A DNA stretch of 50,582 nt, from NCBI GenBank assembly GCA_964460315.1, contig CAYWPQ010000009.1, positions 1 through 50,582 of the forward strand. The letters run 5' to 3'. Origin of the DNA: Lacustribacter sp964460315 (lineage in GTDB: Bacteria > Pseudomonadota > Gammaproteobacteria > Burkholderiales > Burkholderiaceae_A). The first letter of the stretch is position 1. The number at the start of each line of letters is the position of its first letter. Both the position numbers and the translations under genes were made by a program. The notes beneath the pieces were generated by a model. The model was not told the DNA's origin. It saw only the letters and a program-made list of their open reading frames with translations, and searched no databases. Below, piece by piece: positions 8,358-16,092 of this stretch.

Positions 8358-8414
8358 ATTCAAAAGCTCCATTCCGTTAAAGACAGGGTTAGAAAGGGAT
8401 ATCGAGGGTGGGTA

Positions 8415-8441
8415 TTAGCACTCACCGCTCTTGAGTGCTAA
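8415..8441 (-). promoter_or_regulatory. CIRCE operator (HrcA binding site)
   Basis: A perfect consensus: TTAGCACTC (8415-8423), nine bases, then GAGTGCTAA (8433-8441). HrcA binds this inverted repeat and represses groESL until heat stress. It overlaps the -10 end of the promoter and the predicted start of transcription, so bound repressor would block RNA polymerase directly. Confidence 0.97.
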
Positions 8442-8469
8442 TAGTAGGGGCGCAGACAGCCCTTTTCAA
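8441..8469 (-). promoter_or_regulatory. groESL promoter, sigma-70 with sigma-32-like features
   Basis: Minus-strand TTGAAA (plus 8464-8469), 17-base spacer, TACTAT (plus 8441-8446). The same bases also read CCCTTGAAA ... CCCCTACTAT, which resembles a heat-shock sigma-32 promoter (CTTGAA / CCCCAT-type). The -10 box shares its last base with the CIRCE element. Control by both HrcA and sigma-32 is known in betaproteobacteria; that it applies here is inference. Confidence 0.7.
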
Positions 8470-8558
8470 GGGCGTTGGATGAAAAACTAAGGGTAAACCC
8501 TTAAATTTCCGGGCTCAAGACCATCATCGCCCGTCGGGTTCGAGGGATAGGCCAGGGT

Positions 8559-8819
8559 TTAGCCGGCGAAAAAGCGGTTTTTTTGCTCTTTCAACGACTG
8601 GCAGTCAATGCAGCGGATCTTGTTCAACTTAAGCCGCGCGGCAGGAATTTTTTCGCCGCATTCGATGCAGTGTTTACCGTCGAAATCAGGGTTCGTTTCG
8701 GGGGCTGTTTTCCGACGGGCTTCTTCAAGCGCATCTTCGTTAAACTGAGCCTCAATGGCTGATGCCCGATCGCTGTCGTCGGTCAGCTCAAAATAGTTTT
8801 CGTTTTTTTCTAAGGCCAT
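8559..8819 (-). CDS. TraR/DksA-family zinc finger protein
   Basis: A small 86-residue protein with an N-terminal acidic helix region and a C-terminal four-cysteine zinc finger, CIECGEKIPAARL ... CIDCQ (residues about 52-76). This is the short TraR/YbiI-like form, without the long coiled coil of true DksA. Family members bind the secondary channel of RNA polymerase; whether this short one does is unknown. The ATG at 8819 with GGAG eight bases ahead is preferred over one 30 bases upstream. Its start codon overlaps, on the opposite strand, the start of dacB. Confidence 0.88.
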   Translation of the reverse strand: MALEKNENYFELTDDSDRASAIEAQFNEDALEEARRKTAPETNPDFDGKHCIECGEKIPAARLKLNKIRCIDCQSLKEQKNRFFAG

Positions 8820-8820
8820 G

Positions 8821-10335
8821 ATGCAGTCTCCGTTGTTCTTGTTTGCCAAAATATCTCATGAAGTGCCGCCTGGCGCACGGGTCCTGCTGTTTTCCCTGAC
8901 ACTCTGCCTCGCGAGTTCGGCCGCAGTGTTCGGTGTGACGCAGGCGAAGTCTGCGCCGGTCTTTGAGATTCGACATTCGAACCTGCCAGCGGAACTGAAA
9001 CAGGTTATCGCAACATCCGGTATTGATGAATCCTATTGGGGAGTGGCCATTGTGCCCATCCCCTTGAAACTTCGCGACGGCGAGCGGCTTGCAAGTTTTA
9101 GCCTGAATCCCAAGACGCCGATGAACCCCGCGTCGGTGATGAAGCTCGTGACGACGCGCACGGCGTTGGATCTGCTCGGACCGGATTACCGTCATCGAAC
9201 GCGTCTGGCAACCACTGGGACACTTTTGGCCGGTGAACTCTCGGGAGACCTCTACCTGCAGGGTGGGGGAGATCCCAAGCTTGTCACCGAAGATCTTGCG
9301 GAAATGGTTCAAAGACTGCGGGCCATCGGTGTTGAGCGGATCAAGGGTCATTTCATTGTCGATGGAAGCCGCTTCAACGAGCCCGAAATTGACCCCGCTG
9401 ATTTCGATCGCAAACCAACCTCTGCGTATAACGTTGGCCCTCATGCCGCCATGGTTAACTTCAAGGCCCTACGAATTTTTGCATCGGTCGAGTCGGGGCG
9501 GCGTGTGGCCATCGAGACCGAACCTCGGATTCCCAAAAGCCAGGTCACCTCGCGCGTGCACCTTGTGAACGGGGGCTGTGAGGCCTCGAAACTCAATGCA
9601 CAGATGAACACTAAGGGAAATCTTTTGGTGAGTGGCCCGATGGGCAGGCGATGCTCGGGGGTCGATTTCCATGTGAGTGTGATGGACCATGCTCGGTTTG
9701 CGATGACGGCATTTGAGTCGGCATGGCGGGATGCAGGCGGTTCGATGAAGGTGACACTGCGGTCAGGAATGACACCCGACCATGCACGCACGCTCGTGGA
9801 CTGGGAGTCGCCCAGGCCCCTGATTGAATTGGTGGCTGACATGAATAAGCTCAGCAACAACGTCATGACACGACAACTCTTTTTGAATCTCTCGGCGTCC
9901 GACCGCATGCCGGCCACTCGCGAGGCTTCCGCCCAACGGGTGACGCAGCATCTCTCAGCGCAGGGCCTTTCCTTCCCTGAACTGGTGATGGACAACGGAT
10001 CCGGTCTCAGCCGAGATGAACGTATTTCTGCTCAGAGCCTGGCGCTTCTTTTGGCGCGCGCCTTGATGACCCCAGGGGGTGATGACTGGGTGGCAACCCT
10101 GCCAAGGGTCGGTATTGAGGGAACGGTGAAAAATCGATTGAAAGACGCCGCGGTTATGGGGAATGCCTGGATGAAAACCGGAACGCTCAGGGATGTGCGC
10201 GCCTTGGCGGGTTATGTCAGATCGTCTGAAGACCGTTGGGTGGTCTTGGTGGCGATGGTCAACCACCCCGATGCTCCGCGAGCCCGCGAGGCGATTGATT
10301 CCATGGTTAAGTGGGCCCATGCTTACCGGAACTGA
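8821..10335 (+). CDS. dacB: D-alanyl-D-alanine carboxypeptidase/endopeptidase (PBP4, S13)
   Basis: Periplasmic penicillin-binding protein that trims or opens peptidoglycan cross-links. The three active-site motifs are present: SVMK near residue 105 (nucleophile Ser), SNN in KLSNNVMTRQ, and KTG in WMKTGTLRDVRALAGY. The large inserted domain between the first two motifs is typical of S13. An N-terminal hydrophobic segment (VLLFSLTLCLASSAAVFGV) is a signal peptide. ATG 8821 has AAGG five bases ahead; ATG 8818 and GTG 8863 are alternatives. The length of about 504 is normal. Confidence 0.93.
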   Translation: MQSPLFLFAKISHEVPPGARVLLFSLTLCLASSAAVFGVTQAKSAPVFEIRHSNLPAELKQVIATSGIDESYWGVAIVPIPLKLRDGERLASFSLNPKTPMNPASVMKLVTTRTALDLLGPDYRHRTRLATTGTLLAGELSGDLYLQGGGDPKLVTEDLAEMVQRLRAIGVERIKGHFIVDGSRFNEPEIDPADFDRKPTSAYNVGPHAAMVNFKALRIFASVESGRRVAIETEPRIPKSQVTSRVHLVNGGCEASKLNAQMNTKGNLLVSGPMGRRCSGVDFHVSVMDHARFAMTAFESAWRDAGGSMKVTLRSGMTPDHARTLVDWESPRPLIELVADMNKLSNNVMTRQLFLNLSASDRMPATREASAQRVTQHLSAQGLSFPELVMDNGSGLSRDERISAQSLALLLARALMTPGGDDWVATLPRVGIEGTVKNRLKDAAVMGNAWMKTGTLRDVRALAGYVRSSEDRWVVLVAMVNHPDAPRAREAIDSMVKWAHAYRN

Positions 10336-10407
10336 GGCAGTAAACCATTGATTTGTAAAGGTTTTTTAATCATTGCGGCGTTTCTATAGCTGTGTTCCAA
10401 TCCGTGC

Positions 10408-11073
10408 ATGACTGATCCAAACGCCATCAATCCCACTCTCATGCAGGGGTGGGAATCACTGAAACAGCGAACCGCCACGTTAGTCATTGTCCTTGTGTTG
10501 GTGCTCGCCACCCTTGGCTCTTCAGCCGGTCGTGAGCGCTTGGTTGCCTGGGGAAATCTCGCCGCCGAAGCTCTGTCCCCCCGGCCAGTCAAGTCCCTCT
10601 ATTCATCGAAGCTTACCGAACTCACTCTGGAGCAGCAGAGGGTGGTTCGATGGATTGCTAAGCGTCACCGCGTGTCCAGCGGAGCGGTCGAGCAGCTCGT
10701 CGATGCTGGCTTTAAAGCGGCGGCCAATTTTCGTCTTGATCCCTATTTGTTGCTCGCCGTGATCTCGATCGAGTCTGCTTTTAATCCTCTGGCCGAGAGC
10801 TCCGCCGGTGCCGTAGGCCTGATGCAGATCATGCCGAAGGCCCATATGGACCGGCTCAAAGCATTTGGCGGTCCGAAGCAGGCCCTTGACCCTTGGGTCA
10901 ATCTTCAGGTGGGTGCATCCATTCTTCGTGAATACATTGATCGGTTTGGTTCTGAACCGATGGCGTTGCAGGCGTATGTCGGTTCCCTGGGGCAGCCCAC
11001 GGAATACCCCAGTCGGGTGCTGCGCATTCGTGAGCTGATGGTCGCGGCTGCAGCAGGTCGAGTACTCGCTTGA
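10408..11073 (+). CDS. Lytic transglycosylase, SLT domain
   Basis: Cleaves the glycan strand of peptidoglycan. A short cytoplasmic N-terminus is followed by a membrane anchor at about residues 24-40 (ATLVIVLVLVLATLGSS) and then a lysozyme-like SLT domain. The domain has ISIESAFNPLAESSAGAVGLMQIMP; Glu122 is the catalytic acid. The terminal region lacks the usual AYN(A/G)G motif and reads AYVGSLGQ instead, a noticeable departure. It follows dacB by 72 bases on the same strand, and both act on the cell wall. It may be cotranscribed with dacB or have its own promoter in that gap. Confidence 0.9.
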   Translation: MTDPNAINPTLMQGWESLKQRTATLVIVLVLVLATLGSSAGRERLVAWGNLAAEALSPRPVKSLYSSKLTELTLEQQRVVRWIAKRHRVSSGAVEQLVDAGFKAAANFRLDPYLLLAVISIESAFNPLAESSAGAVGLMQIMPKAHMDRLKAFGGPKQALDPWVNLQVGASILREYIDRFGSEPMALQAYVGSLGQPTEYPSRVLRIRELMVAAAAGRVLA

Positions 11074-11116
11074 GCACTTGTTTTAGTACTTGCTGAAGAA
11101 TTGAGGCGTGACGCCG

Positions 11117-12361
11117 TTAGGGCTGAATCAGCACACCTTCATGGATCAGCTGCTGAATTTCATCGCTCTGAAATCCATATTCCAGCAAGATCTCACGAGA
11201 GTGCTGGCCAATCTCTGGCGCGGGCTTGGGCTCGGGCCTTGGAAGGTCTTGAAATTTAATGGGATGTCCAACGCCTTGAACCTTCCCTGCGCTGGGATGT
11301 TGGGTCTCGACGACCATCTCACGTGCGATCGCTTGCGGATGGGTGAACGCCTGCTCGATCGAATTCACCGGGCCCACCGGAACTCCCGCCTCTTCGAATC
11401 GCTGAATCCATTGGGCTGTATCTTCCTGAGTCAGCACGGATTCAATCGCTTGCGTCAGGGCATCAAGGTTTTGCATCCGTTGTGAATTGCTCTCGAATCT
11501 TGCGTCGGACTTCCACTCTGGGTGGCCGAGGGTGTCCGCGATGCGTTCCCAGTTGGGCTGATTCGCCCCCCCGATATTCAAGTAGCCGTCGCGAGTTCGA
11601 AAGGCCTGATACGGCGCGGTGAGGGGGTGGGCTGAACCCAGGGGACCCGCCGAGAGTCCTGTGGCGAAAAACATCGCCGCCTGCCAGTAGGTCTGCTGCA
11701 TGGCGGCCTCCATCAGGGAAGTCTCCACCAGCTGACCATGTCCGGTTTTCATCTTATGAATCAAGGCTGCGAGGATGCCCACGCAGGCGAGAATTCCCGC
11801 ATTGATGTCGGCAACCGAATTGCCTGTTTTTGCCGGAGCACCACCCGGGTGGCCGGTGATGCTCATGAGGCCACTAAAGCCCTGGGCGATCAGATCAAAG
11901 CCGGGTTTGTCAGCCCACGGGCCCGTTCGGCCGTAGCCCGACACGGCGGAATAAATCAGACCAGGATTGATGGCCTTCAGGGTGTCATAGCCAAGCCCCA
12001 GCTTTTCCATGGTGCCAAGTCGATAGTTCTCGGTGAGAACATCGCACTGGGCCACCATCCGCTTGAGCACCTCACGACCCTTGGGGTTTTTCAAATCAAG
12101 GGCAAGGCCTCGTTTGTTTCGATTGAGCACAAGGAAAGGCGCCGAGACACCATTGACCCTTGGCTCTTTGTAACTTCTTGAGTCGTCACCGCCAGGAATC
12201 TTTTCAATCTTGATGACATCGGCACCCATATCGGCAAGCATCATTCCGCAGGTGGGTCCGGCCATGATCTGGGCCAGTTCAAGCACTTTGATGCCGGCGA
12301 GAGGCCCTCGAGGTGTGGGCGTTGAGCCCAAGGGGCCTGATGTGTTTGTCGAGTGGGGCAT
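11117..12361 (-). CDS. CaiB/BaiF (class III) CoA transferase
   Basis: Moves CoA between acyl-CoA and a free carboxylic acid through an Asp-anchored anhydride. The catalytic Asp is D185 in NSVADINAG. LELAQIMAGPTCGMMLADMGADVIKIE near the N-terminus and GYGRTGPWADKPGFDLIAQ at about 142-160 are family signatures. Its 414 residues are normal. It is the last gene of a minus-strand run with enoyl-CoA hydratase, TRAP transporter and aminotransferase genes, so it probably activates the acid the TRAP system imports. The sequence alone cannot tell oxalate, succinate/itaconate/mesaconate-type or other substrates apart. Confidence 0.9.
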   Translation of the reverse strand: MPHSTNTSGPLGSTPTPRGPLAGIKVLELAQIMAGPTCGMMLADMGADVIKIEKIPGGDDSRSYKEPRVNGVSAPFLVLNRNKRGLALDLKNPKGREVLKRMVAQCDVLTENYRLGTMEKLGLGYDTLKAINPGLIYSAVSGYGRTGPWADKPGFDLIAQGFSGLMSITGHPGGAPAKTGNSVADINAGILACVGILAALIHKMKTGHGQLVETSLMEAAMQQTYWQAAMFFATGLSAGPLGSAHPLTAPYQAFRTRDGYLNIGGANQPNWERIADTLGHPEWKSDARFESNSQRMQNLDALTQAIESVLTQEDTAQWIQRFEEAGVPVGPVNSIEQAFTHPQAIAREMVVETQHPSAGKVQGVGHPIKFQDLPRPEPKPAPEIGQHSREILLEYGFQSDEIQQLIHEGVLIQP

Positions 12362-12420
12362 GATGGATTCAGATCTTGGGTGAAAGATTCAGTGAGCGGT
12401 GCAACCTTCGCTCACCAGAA

Positions 12421-13200
12421 TTAGCGACCCACAAACTCCGGTGGTTTTTTATCCAAAAATGCTCGATAGCCAATTCGAAAATCCTCCGAATCAAAGCAAT
12501 CAAAGCACTCGTCCTGTTCTTGGTCGGTGAGGGGCGTTGAATCAGCGAGTCGCCGCGCAAATTTCTTGTGCCAGCGAGCCACCAAGGGCGCGCCAGAGGC
12601 AACACGTCGGGCCGCAGCCATCGATTCCTCCGCCACCATGCCGTCGGGGACGATTCGCGAGACCAACCCGATGCGAAGCGCCTCCTCGGCATCAAAGATG
12701 CGACCTTCTAAAAGAATCTCCAGGGCCTTGCTGCTGCCCACAAGGTTCGCAATCGGTGCCATCTCGCTGTAGGCCATGACGAGCCCGAGATTTTTAATGG
12801 GGGCGCCGAATCGGCTGGACTCACCGCAGATACGGATGTCAGCAAGGGCAGCGATCTCCATCCCGCCACCGACGCAGATGCCATGGATCTGCGCGATCAC
12901 GGGATGTCGACAGTCCTGGATGGCATGCACGGTGCGGTGCATGATCTCGCCATAGGCAATGGCCTGTGCCTTGTTGGCGCGTTCGTTGGTGAATTCGCTG
13001 ATGTCATTACCCGGAGAAAACGATTTTTCTCCGGCCCCTCGAATGATGATGCAGCGTACGCTGTCGTCGGCGGAGAGGCGAATGAAAGCGTCACCCAGCC
13101 CCTTCCAAAGGGGCTTGGTCATGGCATTGAGTTTTTCGGGGCGGTTGATCGTGAGGGTGACAATGGCACCCTCACGCGATTCTAAAAGAATGTCAGACAT
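12421..13200 (-). CDS. Enoyl-CoA hydratase/isomerase family protein
   Basis: Crotonase fold of 259 residues. It has the oxyanion-hole segments EKSFSPGNDISEF (about 58-70) and HGICVGGGMEIAALADIRI (about 106-124, with Glu115 at the first catalytic position). At the usual second catalytic glutamate (the P-E of the FxxPE motif) this protein reads FGAPIKNLGL. So it may not be a simple hydratase; isomerase, hydrolase or decarboxylase variants also exist in this fold. ATG 13200 is chosen over a TTG 12 bases upstream. It starts just after the TRAP large permease ends and precedes the CoA transferase. Confidence 0.88.
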   Translation of the reverse strand: MSDILLESREGAIVTLTINRPEKLNAMTKPLWKGLGDAFIRLSADDSVRCIIIRGAGEKSFSPGNDISEFTNERANKAQAIAYGEIMHRTVHAIQDCRHPVIAQIHGICVGGGMEIAALADIRICGESSRFGAPIKNLGLVMAYSEMAPIANLVGSSKALEILLEGRIFDAEEALRIGLVSRIVPDGMVAEESMAAARRVASGAPLVARWHKKFARRLADSTPLTDQEQDECFDCFDSEDFRIGYRAFLDKKPPEFVGR

Positions 13201-13212
13201 CCGAGATTCCAA

Positions 13213-14499
13213 TCATCGATAGAACAGCTCAACCAAGCCTAATCCGAAGAGGGGCACATAGGTCACGAGCATGAGAATGACAAACAAGACCCCGATGAAG
13301 TAGATGTTGACACGCGTGGTCTCCCAGACGCTGCACTTCGCGATGGCGCTGGAGACCATCAGAACACTCGCCACGGGTGGGGTCTGCTGACCGATGCCGA
13401 GGTTGATGGTGACAATCAGCCCGAAGTGAACGGGATCAATACCGGCAGCCAAGACCAATGGCATGACCACTGGCACCACAAGAATGATGGCCGCTGCAGA
13501 GTGCAGGAATATTCCTAGGAACAGGAATAAGACATTCAGCATGCCCAGCACAGCGTACTTGTTGGAGGTGAATTCCGAGACTTTCTGTGCAAGCTGCTGA
13601 GGTGCTGAGATCTCGGTGAGATAGTTACCCAGAAGCCCGCTGGTGGCCACCAACAGCATGACCACCGCCGTCTGCATGCCGCCTTCCATGATGGCCGATT
13701 TAAGATGGGGCCAATCGAGATCACGGTAAATGAAGAGACCGATCACCAAGGCGGCAAGCACTGCAAGTGCTGCCCCTTCGGTGGCGGTGACCACGCCACC
13801 GAAAATTCCACCCAAAATAATGACGGGCAGCAAAAGCGCCCAGCCTGCCTCTTTGGTGGCCTGAACGACACGTCTTCCCGAGAACTTTTCCTCAACGGGA
13901 AGGTTGTAGCGACGGGCAAAGTAATAGGCCATCCCCATGAGGCCAAGTCCACCAACAATGCCAGGCACAATTCCGGCAACAAACAGCTGAACCACAGAGG
14001 CCTCGGCCATGACCGCGTAAAGAATCATGGGGATTGACGGCGGAATGATGATGGCCAGGGTTGCCGACGACGAGGTGACGGCGGCCGCCAGAGGCGCCGA
14101 GTAGCCCTTACGCTTCATTTCTGGAATGAGCACCGAACCCAGGGCGGCCACATCGGCGACGGCTGAACCGGAGATCTCTGCAAAAAAGAGTGAGGTGCCA
14201 ATGTTGACGTGGGCCAGACCCCCGCGAATCCATCCAAACAAGGCTGTCGCAAGCGCGACAAGGCGTTGCGAGATGCCTGAGGAATTCATGATGGCGCCCG
14301 CAAGAATAAAAAGCGGAATGGCCAGTAAAGGGAAGTTGGTGGCGCTTTGGTAGGCCACTACGGGAAGGTTAGGCAGAATGGCCGTGCCGTAGGACATCAC
14401 CATGGCTGTGGTGGCCACCACGCCAAGCGACACCGCGATGGGAATGTTGAGCAGCACGAGCACCAAGACCGCGCCAAACAGAAGCAGCATCGTTTCCAT
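13213..14499 (-). CDS. dctM: TRAP transporter large permease (DctM)
   Basis: A 428-residue membrane protein with about 12 helices of the DctM/IT superfamily. It opens with METMLLLFGAVLVLVLLNIPIAVSLG and includes the conserved AGAIMNSSGISQRLVALATALFGWIRGGLAHVN region and the PPSIPMILYAVMAEASVVQLFVAGIVPG segment. It forms the sodium-driven channel for the acid delivered by the binding protein. It starts 2 bases after the small permease ends, consistent with tight coupling. Confidence 0.95.
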   Translation of the reverse strand: METMLLLFGAVLVLVLLNIPIAVSLGVVATTAMVMSYGTAILPNLPVVAYQSATNFPLLAIPLFILAGAIMNSSGISQRLVALATALFGWIRGGLAHVNIGTSLFFAEISGSAVADVAALGSVLIPEMKRKGYSAPLAAAVTSSSATLAIIIPPSIPMILYAVMAEASVVQLFVAGIVPGIVGGLGLMGMAYYFARRYNLPVEEKFSGRRVVQATKEAGWALLLPVIILGGIFGGVVTATEGAALAVLAALVIGLFIYRDLDWPHLKSAIMEGGMQTAVVMLLVATSGLLGNYLTEISAPQQLAQKVSEFTSNKYAVLGMLNVLFLFLGIFLHSAAAIILVVPVVMPLVLAAGIDPVHFGLIVTINLGIGQQTPPVASVLMVSSAIAKCSVWETTRVNIYFIGVLFVILMLVTYVPLFGLGLVELFYR

Positions 14500-14501
14500 A
14501 A

Positions 14502-15011
14502 TTAGTTTTTGCCTGTGCGGTCAGATTTCAAAAGGTCGGCGAGTGTCATGAACTCTGCAATCAGAATGAGCACAGCCGAAATTGGAATGACGGACTGAAC
14601 CCAGCTCATTGGAATGCTTGGGACGCTGGTCATGAAGTCGGTGGCCAGAATGGGCATGATCTCGGCACCCATCCAGCCCATCATTCCAAAAAAGCCAATC
14701 ACCACGAGCTGGGCAATGATGGAAAAGACCCGCTTCGTGGTGGGGGGGAGCATGTCGATGATTTCAGGGCAGCCGATGTGACCACGTTTGAATGAGGCCA
14801 GAGCCGAGCCATAGAAGGTTAGCCAGGCCAGCAACATGGAGGCCACTTCGTCGTACCAGACCAGTGGACTGCCTAGCGTGCGGAACACGACACCGGCGGT
14901 CACTTCGATGAACAGCACCACCATCAAGATTCCGACCAACCATTCCAAAAATTTACCGTAGGCGGCTCGAAAGCCGCCCCGGTCCGCAGGTGCGTAAGCA
15001 GTCTGGGACAT
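14502..15011 (-). CDS. dctQ: TRAP transporter small permease (DctQ)
   Basis: 169 residues with four predicted membrane helices. It carries the family pattern LEWLVGILMVVLFIEVTAGVVFRTLGSPLVWYDEVASMLLAWLTFYGSA; the W-x-x-E-V and L-x-F-x-G-S-A positions are characteristic of DctQ. It pairs with the large permease that follows it by 2 bases. The N-terminal AYAPADRGGFRAAYGKF stretch is polar and cytoplasmic. Confidence 0.93.
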   Translation of the reverse strand: MSQTAYAPADRGGFRAAYGKFLEWLVGILMVVLFIEVTAGVVFRTLGSPLVWYDEVASMLLAWLTFYGSALASFKRGHIGCPEIIDMLPPTTKRVFSIIAQLVVIGFFGMMGWMGAEIMPILATDFMTSVPSIPMSWVQSVIPISAVLILIAEFMTLADLLKSDRTGKN

Positions 15012-15037
15012 CGGGGCTACTCCTTTTAAAAAACGAA

Positions 15038-16048
15038 TTAACGAAGCTTGTTGGCTTTGTCGATGAGCGGCTGCGCACCGGCCACTTCTTTGCCGAAGTC
15101 AGCATAGATCTCTTTGCTGGCGTCCACGAAGGCTTTCTTGTTTACCTCATTGGCCTTGGTGCCAGCAGCCTTGATTTTTTCAAGAAGATCTTTGTCCTCT
15201 TGGGCAGCAAGCTTGTAGACGAAGCCTTGGGTTTCTTTGGCGGTGTCTTCAAGAACCTTACGGACATCGGCGGGCAGGGTGGCCCATTTTCTTGAGCCTG
15301 CGGTGAGGTAGGCGGGCGTGTAGACGTGGCCTGAAAGACTAATGAACTTTTGAACTTCGTGCAGCTTGGCGGAATAGATCTGCGTGAAAGGATTTTCCTG
15401 GCCATCCATGACGCCCGTTTGCAGCGCGGTGAAGAGCTCTTTAAAGCTCATGGGGCTTGGGTTGGCGCCATATTCCTGGAACATCCGAACTCGCCATTTG
15501 CCCTCTGGAACACGCAGCTTGATGCCTTTCAAGTCGGCCGGAACAACGACTGGCTTTTTATTGTTGGTGATGTGGCGATAGCCGTTTTCCCAGACGGCGA
15601 GGACTTTCAGCCCCTTCTTTTCAACTTCAGGCGCCAGCGAAGGCCAGAAGATTTCCCTCTCAATCCGCTGCATGTGGGCACGGTCGGCAACCAGGTAAGG
15701 AAGCTCGAAAATACCGAAAAGATCCGATTCCGAGGTCATCACACTGGATGGCAGAGCTAGGTCAACGGTGCCGAGCTTCAGTTTTTGCACCAGTTCTTTG
15801 TCGCCACCAAGCTGGCTGGATCCAAACACGGTGACCTTGGCTTTGCCGCCAAGCTTGGCGTTGGCTCGCTTGGCGAACTCTTCAGCGGACTGCGCAAAGA
15901 GTGAGCCTGGATTGCCCACGTGGCCAAGCTTAATTTCGAGCTCCTGGGCTGAGACCGCACTGGTTCCTAGTGCGGTTGCTGCGCCGACACTCAAGGCCAC
16001 AAGTGAGGACAGCAGGGTACGACGCGTGGATGAGATTGCCTTAATCAT
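15038..16048 (-). CDS. dctP: TRAP transporter substrate-binding protein (DctP)
   Basis: A 336-residue periplasmic binding protein. ATG 16048, with AGGAG just ahead, gives a good signal peptide (MIKAISSTRRTLLSSL..., cleavage likely after VSA near residue 34). An upstream in-frame ATG would extend it by 16 residues and spoil the signal. The conserved DctP arginine that clamps the carboxylate lies in the LKGIKLRVPEGKWRVRMFQEYG segment, followed by PMSFKELFTALQTGVMDGQENP. This shows that the ligand is a carboxylic acid but not which one. The closeness of a glyoxylate-type aminotransferase suggests a 2-oxo or 2-hydroxy acid (inference). Confidence 0.94.
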   Translation of the reverse strand: MIKAISSTRRTLLSSLVALSVGAATALGTSAVSAQELEIKLGHVGNPGSLFAQSAEEFAKRANAKLGGKAKVTVFGSSQLGGDKELVQKLKLGTVDLALPSSVMTSESDLFGIFELPYLVADRAHMQRIEREIFWPSLAPEVEKKGLKVLAVWENGYRHITNNKKPVVVPADLKGIKLRVPEGKWRVRMFQEYGANPSPMSFKELFTALQTGVMDGQENPFTQIYSAKLHEVQKFISLSGHVYTPAYLTAGSRKWATLPADVRKVLEDTAKETQGFVYKLAAQEDKDLLEKIKAAGTKANEVNKKAFVDASKEIYADFGKEVAGAQPLIDKANKLR

Positions 16049-16092
16049 GGTGAGTCTCCTGTTTTGTGTTGTTATGAAAAACCGGAATCGAA

